The notes below the pieces were generated by a model. That model was not told the origin of the DNA. It was given only the letters and a program-made list of their open reading frames with translations, and did not search any database. Positions 18,407 to 25,948 of a stretch of DNA of 64,000 nt are shown piece by piece; positions within the stretch are counted from its first letter, which is position 1, and each line of letters starts with the position of its first letter. Origin of the DNA: Photobacterium halotolerans DSM 18316. GTDB lineage: Bacteria; Pseudomonadota; Gammaproteobacteria; Enterobacterales; Vibrionaceae. The translations under genes and the position numbers were made by a program. The DNA is taken from contig NZ_KE384319.1 of assembly GCF_000425165.1 (NCBI RefSeq), forward strand, positions 310,001 through 374,000, written 5' to 3'.

Positions 18407-19243
18407 TTACGGTTTATCCGGGCCAGATGTCGGCTTTCTGAGGTAAATCACGTAATACACCAAGCCGACCAGGACGCTCCCGCCGAGCAAATTTCCCAGA
18501 ATGACAGGGATCAGGTTACTGATCAGGCCCAGCCAGCCCACCGAACCGGCTACTGTCCCCGTGTCGGAAAAGGCCTGTATTAACATGGCTAATGGAATGA
18601 AGAACATATTCGCAATACTGTGCTCAAACCCCGCCGCGACGAAAGCGGAAATCGGAAAAACAATCGCGACCGCTTTATCAATGACACTCCGCCCGGCCAT
18701 TGCCATCCAGATCGCCATACAAACCAGAATGTTACACAACACACCTCTGAAAAATGCGCTCCAGAACGGTAAGCTGCATTTTGTTTCAGCAATCTGCAGA
18801 TAACGCTCTGCAATGACCCCTTGATTCAATTCTGTATGTCCCGATACATACACCAGGACGGCCAGTCCCGCCGCCCCGATAAAGTTTGAACTACATACCA
18901 CCAGCCAATTCTTCAGCAGCTCAGCCGTTGAAATCTTTTTATCGGCCCAGGCCATCGCCAGTAAGTTATTTCCGGTAAACAACTCAGCCCCGGCGACCAC
19001 TACCAGCAACAGTCCCAGCGAGAATGCAGTCCCCCCTAGCATCTGACTGGTGCCAAACCCCAGACTCGCGTCAGACTTGATTATCACAAAGTACAAGGCC
19101 CCCAAGCCAATAAAGGCCCCCGCCAGAATGCCCAGCATGACCATAGACAACAACGGCAGGCGGGCTTTTATCACGCCTATACTGTCGACTTTTTCAGCGA
19201 TTTGCTTCGGTGAAAAGGCATCAAACCCAAAAAGATCAGCCAT
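18407..19243 (-). CDS. Formate/nitrite transporter family channel (FocA-like)
   Basis: This 278-residue inner-membrane protein of the FNT family has six membrane helices. Conserved pieces include LGALYFVI, GAELFTGNN in the loop after helix 3, NFIGAAG in helix 4 and SAFVAAGFEHSIANMF near helix 5. The genomic position as first gene before a formate dehydrogenase supports formate as the substrate rather than nitrite. A GGAG ribosome site precedes the ATG. In the upstream 245 bases the only notable signal on the coding strand is a repeated TTTGACC, twice in 22 bases just before the ribosome site. Confidence 0.88.
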   Translation of the reverse strand: MADLFGFDAFSPKQIAEKVDSIGVIKARLPLLSMVMLGILAGAFIGLGALYFVIIKSDASLGFGTSQMLGGTAFSLGLLLVVVAGAELFTGNNLLAMAWADKKISTAELLKNWLVVCSSNFIGAAGLAVLVYVSGHTELNQGVIAERYLQIAETKCSLPFWSAFFRGVLCNILVCMAIWMAMAGRSVIDKAVAIVFPISAFVAAGFEHSIANMFFIPLAMLIQAFSDTGTVAGSVGWLGLISNLIPVILGNLLGGSVLVGLVYYVIYLRKPTSGPDKP

Positions 19244-19485
19244 GGTTCACTCCGGTCAAAGACGCTTGGTCAAACAAGCTAAGCGGAAGCAGAAGAGATC
19301 GAATATGTCACTTATCCACCTGAAACTGGGCGCTTTAAGGCGAATTTGTCATGGGTAAGTGTAGTACAGAGGGGAAATATGACGTTAAGCGAGGCCGTAC
19401 TCAAACGGAGTTACGGTGACAAGTCAGTCTTTATAAGTCTGATAATCGCCTTTCGCCAGCAAAAGCTCCGCTTTCATTGATCCTG
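19244..19485. promoter_or_regulatory. Upstream region of the focA-fdh operon
   Basis: About 240 bases lie between the focA-like start and the terminator of the GMC remnant. The promoter of the formate operon must be here. I looked for sigma-54 (GG-N10-GC) and FNR sites on the minus strand and did not find a convincing one. Confidence 0.35.
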
Positions 19486-19514
19486 AAAAAGCGCCTGCTT
19501 CCTTCAGCAGGCGC
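19486..19514 (-). terminator. Rho-independent terminator of the GMC remnant
   Basis: An 8-base-pair GC-rich stem (GCGCCTGC with GCAGGCGC) and 8-base loop at 19491-19514 are followed on the minus strand by a T run. It lies 29 bases past the stop of the GMC-like frame. Confidence 0.85.
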
Positions 19515-19542
19515 TGTTATTCCATATCCAGACTTTCAGGCG

Positions 19543-20367
19543 CTATTTCGCGGACAGTTTATCCGCCAGATCCTGTGCCAGTGCAACCATGGTCAGTGTC
19601 GGGTTCCAGGAACCGCCCTGTGGCCAGAGTGCCCCGCCGGTAACATACACATTGCTGGCGCCTTTGAACCGGTAGTCTAAATCAACCGGTGCGTCCGTCT
19701 GAGTGCCGATATGCAGGGTTGAACTTTCATGCACTGGCGCATCCACCCTGATAGCAGATTGTTCAGGACGCGCCGTCTTCCAGTCGCCTTCATCCGGCGC
19801 ACCATGCCAGTACTGCACAGCCGTTTTGCCTTTAGGTGACAGCACGGTTTCCAGAATATTGAACGTCGCTTCGTCCATCGCCGTCCAGGTTTGTTTGTCT
19901 TTGCCGTTTTCTTCGATCTGCAGCAGGGAGTTGGTTGTAATATTCGAATCATCGCTGTTTTGCAGGAACCAGCTGCCCGGGTTGGTGTAATCCAGCTCTC
20001 CCAATACGGCGCAGACAAAAACAACATGATCTTTTGATGACAGCAGCTGCGCCATAGAAGCAGTCGCCACGACATCCGGCATATAACGCAGCGCTGTAGG
20101 CGAATTCACGACCGGGTTTTCATCCCACAAGGCAGACAGCTGAATATGGTATTGCTGCTCATAACTGTTATTCGCAATACCGGCTACGTAGCAGGCCCCC
20201 AGCTCCAATCGTCCCAGATCGGCAGCCGGATCCAGATCGGCTTTCGGCACACGCGCGACAATAGAGCTGATAAAATGCGCCGAAAAGCGCTGCCCTAACC
20301 CCGTCAGCTCTGCTCTGCTCTGCTCTGCTCTGCTCTGCTCTGCATGATGCTGTGACAGACAGTGCAT
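19543..20367 (-). pseudogene. GMC oxidoreductase, C-terminal fragment with repeat at its 5' end
   Basis: The 274-codon frame matches only the C-terminal half of glucose-methanol-choline oxidoreductases. It includes the end of the substrate domain (ARVPKADLDPAADL, QYHIQLSAL), the active-site histidine in VHESSTLHIG and the closing TGGALWPQGGSWNPTLTMVALAQDLADKL. The N-terminal FAD-binding half of about 300 residues (GxGxxG motif) is missing. Upstream of residue 23 the frame runs into seven copies of a pentanucleotide, read as repeats of A-E-Q-S-R. Beyond the repeat the DNA shows no GMC similarity and then the MATE gene ends. No good ribosome site precedes the ATG. The most likely reading is a 5'-deleted gene that may not be expressed. 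Confidence 0.75.
20307..20341. repeat. Pentanucleotide microsatellite (GCTCT)x7
   Basis: Seven perfect copies of GCTCT (AGAGC on the coding strand) cover 35 bases, with a further GC after them. The tract lies inside the first 20 codons of the GMC-like frame. A change of one unit shifts the frame, and each frame upstream of the tract has a different potential start (20367, about 20345 and 20440), so copy-number change would alter which start is in frame. Confidence 0.97.
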
Positions 20368-20623
20368 AACAAATAGGAAAGCAGGGTGAAAAATGACAAT
20401 TTATTTCTTGTATCAGGACGTGTTTAGTTCGGAATTTCAACGCATGTTGAAACTGCAGAGAGAATGAGACGCGTCAGTTACACGCCAGTGTGATGCTCAG
20501 CGGCAGGTGAAGTCGCCACGAATAGCCAGCCTGTGATTTCGCAAGCCGGCTATAACTATAACTATGGCTATGACGGTAGCAGAAGATAACGGCAGAAGAA
20601 GGTCATCAATACCGGTGCTTTGT
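20368..20623. other. Spacer between MATE gene and GMC remnant
   Basis: No intact gene is seen in these 256 bases. Around 20550-20573 a degenerate hexamer repeat (TATAAC, TATAAC, TATGGC, TATGAC) would read as Tyr-Asn/Gly/Asp on the plus strand, but its short frame has no start. Confidence 0.5.
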
Positions 20624-21994
20624 TTAGCCGGCCACCAGATTATTCATCCAGGCTTTTGAGCGAATACGTATGCTGGAACCAACGATTTTCACCACTTCTT
20701 CCAACACCAGCATGGCGTAAACCCATTCCAGCGGAAGTTTCAGCACAAAGGCACAAAATGCGGTCAGCGGGATCCCTATCATCCATTGCGCCGCAATATC
20801 CTGATAAAAACAGAAACGAATATCACCACCTGCCCGTAACACGCCCACTATCATGGTCATCGGCAGGCTTTTCACTATCATACCGACGCAAAAAATCATG
20901 AAGAAATGTTCGGTCAGATCCCGGGTTTCCGGCGTCATGGCAGCAAACAAATCCAGCACAGGATCGCGGATCAGGAACATGAACGCTGCTGTGACCACAG
21001 CAAAACCAAAATTGATCACAGTAACAGCCCAGGCCTGCCGGTAAGCCTGCTCCATGTTACTGCCGCCCAACTGATTGCCAATCAGCACGGCTGACGCATT
21101 AGAAATACCAATCAGCATCGCCAGCGCCAGTGACTCGATAGGCGTCATCACAGATAAAGCCACCAAACCATCGACACCGGCCTGCCCGATAATAACGTGA
21201 TACATGAAGATCCCGCCCGACCAGGCAAGATGGTTAAAGGTGGTAGGCAGCGACAGTTTCAGGAAGCGGTTTATCATCTGAGCATTAAAGACTTCAGGAA
21301 ACAGCGACCAGCGCAGCGCAATCGGGTGATCCTTGAGATGCAGATAACCAAATAACAGCGCGATTTCAACCAGACCGCTGATAGCCGTTGCCCATGCAGC
21401 ACCGGCAATGCCGTAAGCCGGCATCCCCAGATTACCGAAAATCAATACCCAGTTCAGGAACAGGTTAAGCGCAATGCCTACGGCACTGAACAGCGTGCTG
21501 ATCGCAGGCTGATGCATAGCCCGTAAACCCACAGAGACACTGCTGCCCCACGACACAGCGTACAAACTCACGGCGGTAATTTGCAGGTACTCGGCGCCCC
21601 GGGCAATCACCTCAGGATTATTGGTCGCTAATCCGATCACCTGCTCAGGAAGCACCAGAAATACCAGCGCAGCCAGTGTGGCGACCAGGGTTGTCATGGT
21701 CAGCGTCAGCGCAACACTTTGCTTCATGCCGTGCTGATTGCCAGCGCCCCAGTACTGAGCCGCCAGTAAGGCACCGCCCGTCGTCACCCCGAACAGCATA
21801 ATAGTGACAACAAACAGTGCCCGGCCAGCAATACCGATTGCCGCCACATCCAGTTCATTTAACTGACCCAGCATCAGAATATCAACCAGACTACGGCTGG
21901 AAAACAGCATAACCTGTAAGGCAATAGGAAAAGCAATCGCCAGCAGGCGACGGACAAACACCCCTTCAAATAAAGGAGAAGCAGATGGCGACAT
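20624..21994 (-). CDS. MATE-family multidrug/cation efflux transporter
   Basis: This 456-residue membrane protein has twelve predicted helices arranged as two MatE repeats. Family signatures include PIALQVMLFSSRSLVDILMLG in helix 1 and ALLAAQYWGAGN and VLIGNQLGGSN at equivalent positions of the two halves. It would export drugs or metabolites using sodium or proton gradients; the substrate is unknown. The frame is open for ten more codons upstream. The ATG at 21994 is chosen because an AGGA ribosome site lies seven bases before it. It stands alone between the GMC remnant and the DUF2913-like gene. Confidence 0.9.
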   Translation of the reverse strand: MSPSASPLFEGVFVRRLLAIAFPIALQVMLFSSRSLVDILMLGQLNELDVAAIGIAGRALFVVTIMLFGVTTGGALLAAQYWGAGNQHGMKQSVALTLTMTTLVATLAALVFLVLPEQVIGLATNNPEVIARGAEYLQITAVSLYAVSWGSSVSVGLRAMHQPAISTLFSAVGIALNLFLNWVLIFGNLGMPAYGIAGAAWATAISGLVEIALLFGYLHLKDHPIALRWSLFPEVFNAQMINRFLKLSLPTTFNHLAWSGGIFMYHVIIGQAGVDGLVALSVMTPIESLALAMLIGISNASAVLIGNQLGGSNMEQAYRQAWAVTVINFGFAVVTAAFMFLIRDPVLDLFAAMTPETRDLTEHFFMIFCVGMIVKSLPMTMIVGVLRAGGDIRFCFYQDIAAQWMIGIPLTAFCAFVLKLPLEWVYAMLVLEEVVKIVGSSIRIRSKAWMNNLVAG

Positions 21995-22133
21995 ACATAT
22001 TCCTGAAAAATAAGGAGAGCACAAGAAAAGCGACAGGCCGGATTTTATACTGGCCCTTTCAAATCACAAACCGAACCGACCTGTTATTTATGCTATCTGG
22101 CAGGCTACAAACCGTGATAAACCTAATAAAAAT

Positions 22134-22160
22134 ATAAAAAATGCAGCGAACTCGCTGCAC
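22134..22160 (-). terminator. Rho-independent terminator of the DUF2913-like gene
   Basis: TGCAGCG and CGCTGCA form a 7-base-pair stem at 22142-22159 with loop AACT. On the minus strand it is followed by at least six T residues, 12 bases after the stop of the gene at 22172. Confidence 0.8.
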
Positions 22161-22171
22161 TTTGATGTCTC

Positions 22172-22828
22172 TTACTCAACCGCTCGCGTGGGGAGTTCGG
22201 GAAGATAATCACCGGCATTATCAGGGTACAGAATATATTCACCGTGGTATTTCACCAGCGACTTATAGTCAGTGACTTTGTACAGCAGTAATCCTTGCTG
22301 ATAAGCCAAATCAATACATTGCTGGATATTGCCGCGAACATAAACCGACAATGGCTTAGCAAGCCTTCCTGCCTCATCAAATGCTTCTTTTAACTGCTTA
22401 GCACACACTACCAATGACGCCTGACCATCGGTATGGTGGGTCACTTTTCGGTTCACTTCGTATTCTGTCGCCACCACCCAATCGAGCTGCTGCAGCGCAC
22501 TATAAAAAGCATCCAGTTGTTCAGCCTTCACTGCACTGGTGGTGCCTTCTTCCGTCAGCACACCCGACAATGCCCAGCCAAGGTGTTCAAACTTCAGCTT
22601 CAGCTGTGCCTGCTTACCCATACTGCGAGCCATCTGCTGCCAGCCCAGCAAGGTTTTCGCCACACAATGATCATAGCGTTGCTGCTTAATCACTTTGGTG
22701 ATCCAGGCACTCATAAAGTGCGTTTCGCTGACCGGATTATTGGGGGTTTTGCCTGCTGTAACAGAAGACTGCAACTCAGCCAGACCTTCATTCACCAGTT
22801 TATTCAGCTCTTGATAAAACACAGCCAT
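22172..22828 (-). CDS. DUF2913-like protein of unknown function
   Basis: This 218-residue soluble protein has no signal peptide or membrane segment and is rich in Lys, Gln and Leu helices. By memory of the family it resembles DUF2913 proteins, found mostly in Vibrionaceae. The N-terminus (FYQELNKLVNEGLAEL) and the C-terminal stretch LAYQQGLLLYKVTDYKSLVKYHGEYILYP are the most recognisable parts. Nothing in the sequence indicates an enzymatic activity. It is followed by its own terminator and lies 37 bases downstream of the Bcr-type transporter stop on the same strand, so it may share that transcript. Confidence 0.65.
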   Translation of the reverse strand: MAVFYQELNKLVNEGLAELQSSVTAGKTPNNPVSETHFMSAWITKVIKQQRYDHCVAKTLLGWQQMARSMGKQAQLKLKFEHLGWALSGVLTEEGTTSAVKAEQLDAFYSALQQLDWVVATEYEVNRKVTHHTDGQASLVVCAKQLKEAFDEAGRLAKPLSVYVRGNIQQCIDLAYQQGLLLYKVTDYKSLVKYHGEYILYPDNAGDYLPELPTRAVE

Positions 22829-22865
22829 AATTTTACTTTCAAATACTCTTATTCAATCACAGGTA

Positions 22866-24056
22866 TCAGGCGTCTTTCGCCAATCCCCAATAAAACAAGC
22901 AGGCTAAGACTGCGCAAGCGGCCATCGTTCCTGCCAGCGGCCAGGCTGTGGTATCTGGCATCGCTGCTACAATACCGCCCACCACAGTACCTGTGCCGAA
23001 ACGCATTGTACCAGCCAATGACGAAGCCGTACCCGCCATATGCGGATACTTGGCTAACAAACAAGCCATTGAATTACTGGCAACGGTAGAAATCGCGCCC
23101 ACAAACAGCATAACCGGTATCACAACGCCCCACAGGCCGAGTTCAAACACTTGTCCTGCAATCAGCCCGGCCCCGGCAATCAATTGAATGATCAGGCCCA
23201 AACGCAGCATATAATGTGAGCCCATTTTGCGTACCAGCTTGCCATTTAAGGTGGTCATTACAATCAGGCAGATCACGTTCAGGCCAAACAACAGGCCGAA
23301 GTTTTCCGTACTGACATGGTAAAGATCGATGTACACAAAAGATCCGACAGTAAGGAAAACAAACATGCCCGCAAACGAAAAACCGCTGCTCACCACCAGA
23401 CCGAGCGCGGGGGCTGATGTCAGCATGCGCGCATAATTTCTGAGCGTGGAACCTAAATGAAACGGCAATCGTTTCTCAGCCGGCAGGGTTTCAGGAATCA
23501 TTTTCAACACGGCCAGAATAACAATCACTGAAAACAGAGCCAGAAACCAGAAAATGGAACGCCAGCCGAACCAGACGGACAGGTATCCCCCTATCATTGG
23601 CGCGGCCAATGGGGCAATTGTCATCACTAAGGTGACAAAAGACATGGTACGGGCGAACTCTTCCCGTTCAAACATATCCCGCACCAGCGCCTGAATAATA
23701 ACGGCGGCAGAGGCACCGGCAAAGCCTTGCGCGGCACGTATCCAGGTCAGTTCATTAATGTTATGACTCATTGCACTGACCACTGCGGCCAGTGCGAAAA
23801 GCATTATACCGATTATCAGTACCGGGCGACGGCCGTAGCTGTCTGAAAGCGGGCCATGAATAAGCTGTCCAACGGCAAAACCTGCGGTATACGCTGTCAG
23901 GGTCACCTGCACCAAACTGGGGCTCACGCCCAGATCTTTTGCGATAGTTGGCATTGCAGGCAGGTACATATCAATTGCCAGCGGTGTGAGTGCGGCAATT
24001 GCCCCCAGGATGAGGATCAGCGAAAAGCTCAGGCCAGGACTGTCAGATTTATTCAT
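22866..24056 (-). CDS. Bcr/CflA-family multidrug MFS transporter
   Basis: This 396-residue major facilitator protein has twelve helices. The start ALTPLAIDMYLPAMPTIAKDLGVS and the helix 2-3 loop GPLSDSYGRRP are hallmarks of the Bcr/CflA drug:H+ antiporter subfamily, and APMIGGYLSVWFGWRSIFW matches helix 5. It would pump out small drugs, perhaps bicyclomycin-like compounds or sulfonamides; the natural substrate is unknown. A second member of this superfamily (emrD) lies 16 kb away. Nested inverted repeats about 120 bases upstream (TTGTGAT...ATCACAA, 24173-24193) may be an operator. Confidence 0.9.
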   Translation of the reverse strand: MNKSDSPGLSFSLILILGAIAALTPLAIDMYLPAMPTIAKDLGVSPSLVQVTLTAYTAGFAVGQLIHGPLSDSYGRRPVLIIGIMLFALAAVVSAMSHNINELTWIRAAQGFAGASAAVIIQALVRDMFEREEFARTMSFVTLVMTIAPLAAPMIGGYLSVWFGWRSIFWFLALFSVIVILAVLKMIPETLPAEKRLPFHLGSTLRNYARMLTSAPALGLVVSSGFSFAGMFVFLTVGSFVYIDLYHVSTENFGLLFGLNVICLIVMTTLNGKLVRKMGSHYMLRLGLIIQLIAGAGLIAGQVFELGLWGVVIPVMLFVGAISTVASNSMACLLAKYPHMAGTASSLAGTMRFGTGTVVGGIVAAMPDTTAWPLAGTMAACAVLACLFYWGLAKDA

Positions 24057-24290
24057 AAACCACTTATTAGAATATTGAAAAGGAAAGGGAGTGATTGTAC
24101 GACAATTTCCGCTACTTAAATCTTTCCCGACAGGAAATGATAAGTTTCTTTTTATGGTGTACTAGCGAAAAATTGTGATGTGAATTATCACAAAGTTCAA
24201 GTATTGACCCAAAAATCGCACCTATGTTGCCTGACAGCGAAGTTTCGCTGTTTTTCTCTGGCAGCCTGAACAGAACCAATAGCAGGCACT
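24057..24290. other. Intergenic region with an orphan plus-strand terminator
   Basis: This AT-rich spacer lies upstream of the minus-strand MFS gene. It contains the inverted repeat at 24173-24193 and a plus-strand terminator hairpin at 24235-24255. No plus-strand gene ends there, so a small RNA is possible. Confidence 0.45.
24235..24255 (+). terminator. Orphan plus-strand terminator hairpin
   Basis: CAGCGAA and TTCGCTG form a compact 6-7 base-pair stem at 24235-24250, directly followed by five T residues. No coding gene on the plus strand precedes it within 1 kb. Confidence 0.65.
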
Positions 24291-24329
24291 AAAAAGGCGT
24301 CGGTACCTATGCAACAGGCCCGACGCCTT
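24291..24329 (-). terminator. Terminator of rsuA
   Basis: A perfect 10-base-pair stem (AAGGCGTCGG with CCGACGCCTT, 24294-24329) is followed on the minus strand by T residues. It lies 50 bases after the rsuA stop. Confidence 0.85.
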
Positions 24330-24378
24330 CTCGATATGCTACTGAACGACCATTCTACTCAGTTGCTACACCAACAGA

Positions 24379-25068
24379 TTAAAAGCTGGCGATTTCTTCT
24401 TCCGTCAGAGGACGATACTCACCCGGTTCCAGATCGTCATCCAGCACAACAGCACCGACCTGCTCGCGGTGTAACGCCACCACTTTATTGCCGATTGCAG
24501 CAAACATGCGCTTCACCTGATGGTATTTCCCTTCAGAGATAGTGATCAGTGCCGCGCACTCCTCAAGAATCTCCAGTTTTGCCGGCCGGGTCAGGTCTTT
24601 CTCGCCGCGCAGCTGTACACCTTCGGCGAACTCCTTGATTGCAGAGGCCGGAATAGGATCGGCCGTTTCCACGTAGTACACTTTTTCGCAGACGTGGCGC
24701 GGCGAGGTAATGCGGTGTGACCACTGGCCGTCATCCGTCAGCAGCACCAACCCTGTGGTATCCGCGTCCAGTCTGCCCGCCACATGCAGTTTTTCCGGGC
24801 TGACTTCATCGAGCAACACAAAGACGGTCGGATTAAAGTCATCCACATGCGAACAAACGTAACCCTGAGGTTTGTTCAGCATAAAATATTTCGGGCCCGT
24901 CATGTACAGCGTGCTGCCATCAAACTCAACGTCACAGTCATCCGTGATTTTCAGCGCACCGTTTTTGACGATGTCACCATTCACTTCTATTCTTTTTTCT
25001 TTAAGTAATTTACCGGCTTCCTTGCGAGTAATTCCCAGGGCGGTACATAAAAATTTATCAAGCCGCAT
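24379..25068 (-). CDS. rsuA: 16S rRNA pseudouridine(516) synthase
   Basis: This 229-residue enzyme isomerises a uridine in 16S rRNA (U516 in E. coli). An N-terminal S4 RNA-binding domain begins [22 protein letters not shown]. The catalytic domain has the family motif [17 protein letters not shown] with the nucleophilic Asp, then [21 protein letters not shown] near the C-terminus. The frame is open 23 codons further upstream, but homologues begin at MRLDKFL, so ATG 25068 is used. RsuA is chosen over RluB/E/F by length and the S4 start. It is a single-gene unit with a strong terminator. Confidence 0.9.
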   Translation of the reverse strand: MRLDKFLCTALGITRKEAGKLLKEKRIEVNGDIVKNGALKITDDCDVEFDGSTLYMTGPKYFMLNKPQGYVCSHVDDFNPTVFVLLDEVSPEKLHVAGRLDADTTGLVLLTDDGQWSHRITSPRHVCEKVYYVETADPIPASAIKEFAEGVQLRGEKDLTRPAKLEILEECAALITISEGKYHQVKRMFAAIGNKVVALHREQVGAVVLDDDLEPGEYRPLTEEEIASF

Positions 25069-25348
25069 TGCAGGCTCCGCGTGGTGCAAAAGCGCCATTA
25101 TAAAAACCTGGCCTGCGTGATGCACGAGAAATCTCAAACCTGAGCCGGCTGAAGCGATATCACTAATTGCAACCCCTGATCACAAATTTTTACATCGCAT
25201 TGCCTGAACTGCCACTAAGCTCAAAAAGTAGAACATTTCTCCGTTTTCACGGTCTTCACTTATAGACAGAGGGCATGAGTTATCCGTATAAACACCTTGA
25301 ACAACTCACCACTGTGCCATGAAAACACCGAACAACTAAGGTTGACTT

Positions 25349-25843
25349 ATGAACATCTCACTTGTAGCGCCTAGCCTGTCTTCTGTGGACATGCTGCTTA
25401 CACTAGTTGGGGAACTCTTTGAATATGAAGTCCTGCCACAAAAGCGTGAGCAAACCACACAGGCAGTACACCAGATGTTGAACAATCCTGAACTGGGTCA
25501 GGTTTGGTTTATAGAAATTGAACATGAAGGCAATACTATGATTGCCGGACATATTATCCTGAGTTACAGCTTCAGCCTTGAACATGGCGGACGGATCGCC
25601 CTGATTGATCAGTTCTACCTGAAATCCGAATGGCGCCAGCAAGGTATAGGCACTGAGCTCATGCCTCAGATTGAACACCACTGCGCAGAAGCCGGTGTGC
25701 ATGCACTGACTCTCGAAGTGAACATAGGTAACAAAGGCGCCCGCAGCTTCTATGAGAAGCACGATTTTATTCCGCGCCGCCAGTTCTGCATGATGACCAA
25801 AACCATCAAGCCCACGAAACTGCCACTGAACATGGCTTCGTAA
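25349..25843 (+). CDS. GNAT-family N-acetyltransferase
   Basis: This 164-residue protein has the GCN5-related acetyltransferase fold. The acetyl-CoA pyrophosphate-binding loop is WRQQGIGTEL near residues 95-104, preceded by the beta-strand LIDQFYLKSEWR. A C-terminal NKGARSFYEKHDFIPRRQF is typical of these enzymes. The acceptor substrate cannot be read from the sequence. An AAGG ribosome site lies ten bases before the ATG. It is divergent from rsuA and may share a promoter region with it; radD begins 105 bases downstream on the same strand. Confidence 0.85.
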   Translation: MNISLVAPSLSSVDMLLTLVGELFEYEVLPQKREQTTQAVHQMLNNPELGQVWFIEIEHEGNTMIAGHIILSYSFSLEHGGRIALIDQFYLKSEWRQQGIGTELMPQIEHHCAEAGVHALTLEVNIGNKGARSFYEKHDFIPRRQFCMMTKTIKPTKLPLNMAS

Positions 25844-25948
25844 TGATTGACCGCCGGGGCTCATTTCTCTGGGCCCTACTCCGATACTTGTCTAGCATCG
25901 ATGAAAGCCGTTACACTCTCCTTCGCTTTCCACTAGTGTCCGTAATTG

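Noticed and set aside
19543-20623. Mobile element insertion as cause of the GMC truncation
   Set aside because: No transposase, terminal inverted repeats or target duplication were found around the break.
24173-24193. CRP site upstream of the Bcr-type transporter
   Set aside because: TGTGA and TCACA arms are 9 (outer) or 4 (inner) bases apart, not the required 6; kept only as an unassigned inverted repeat.
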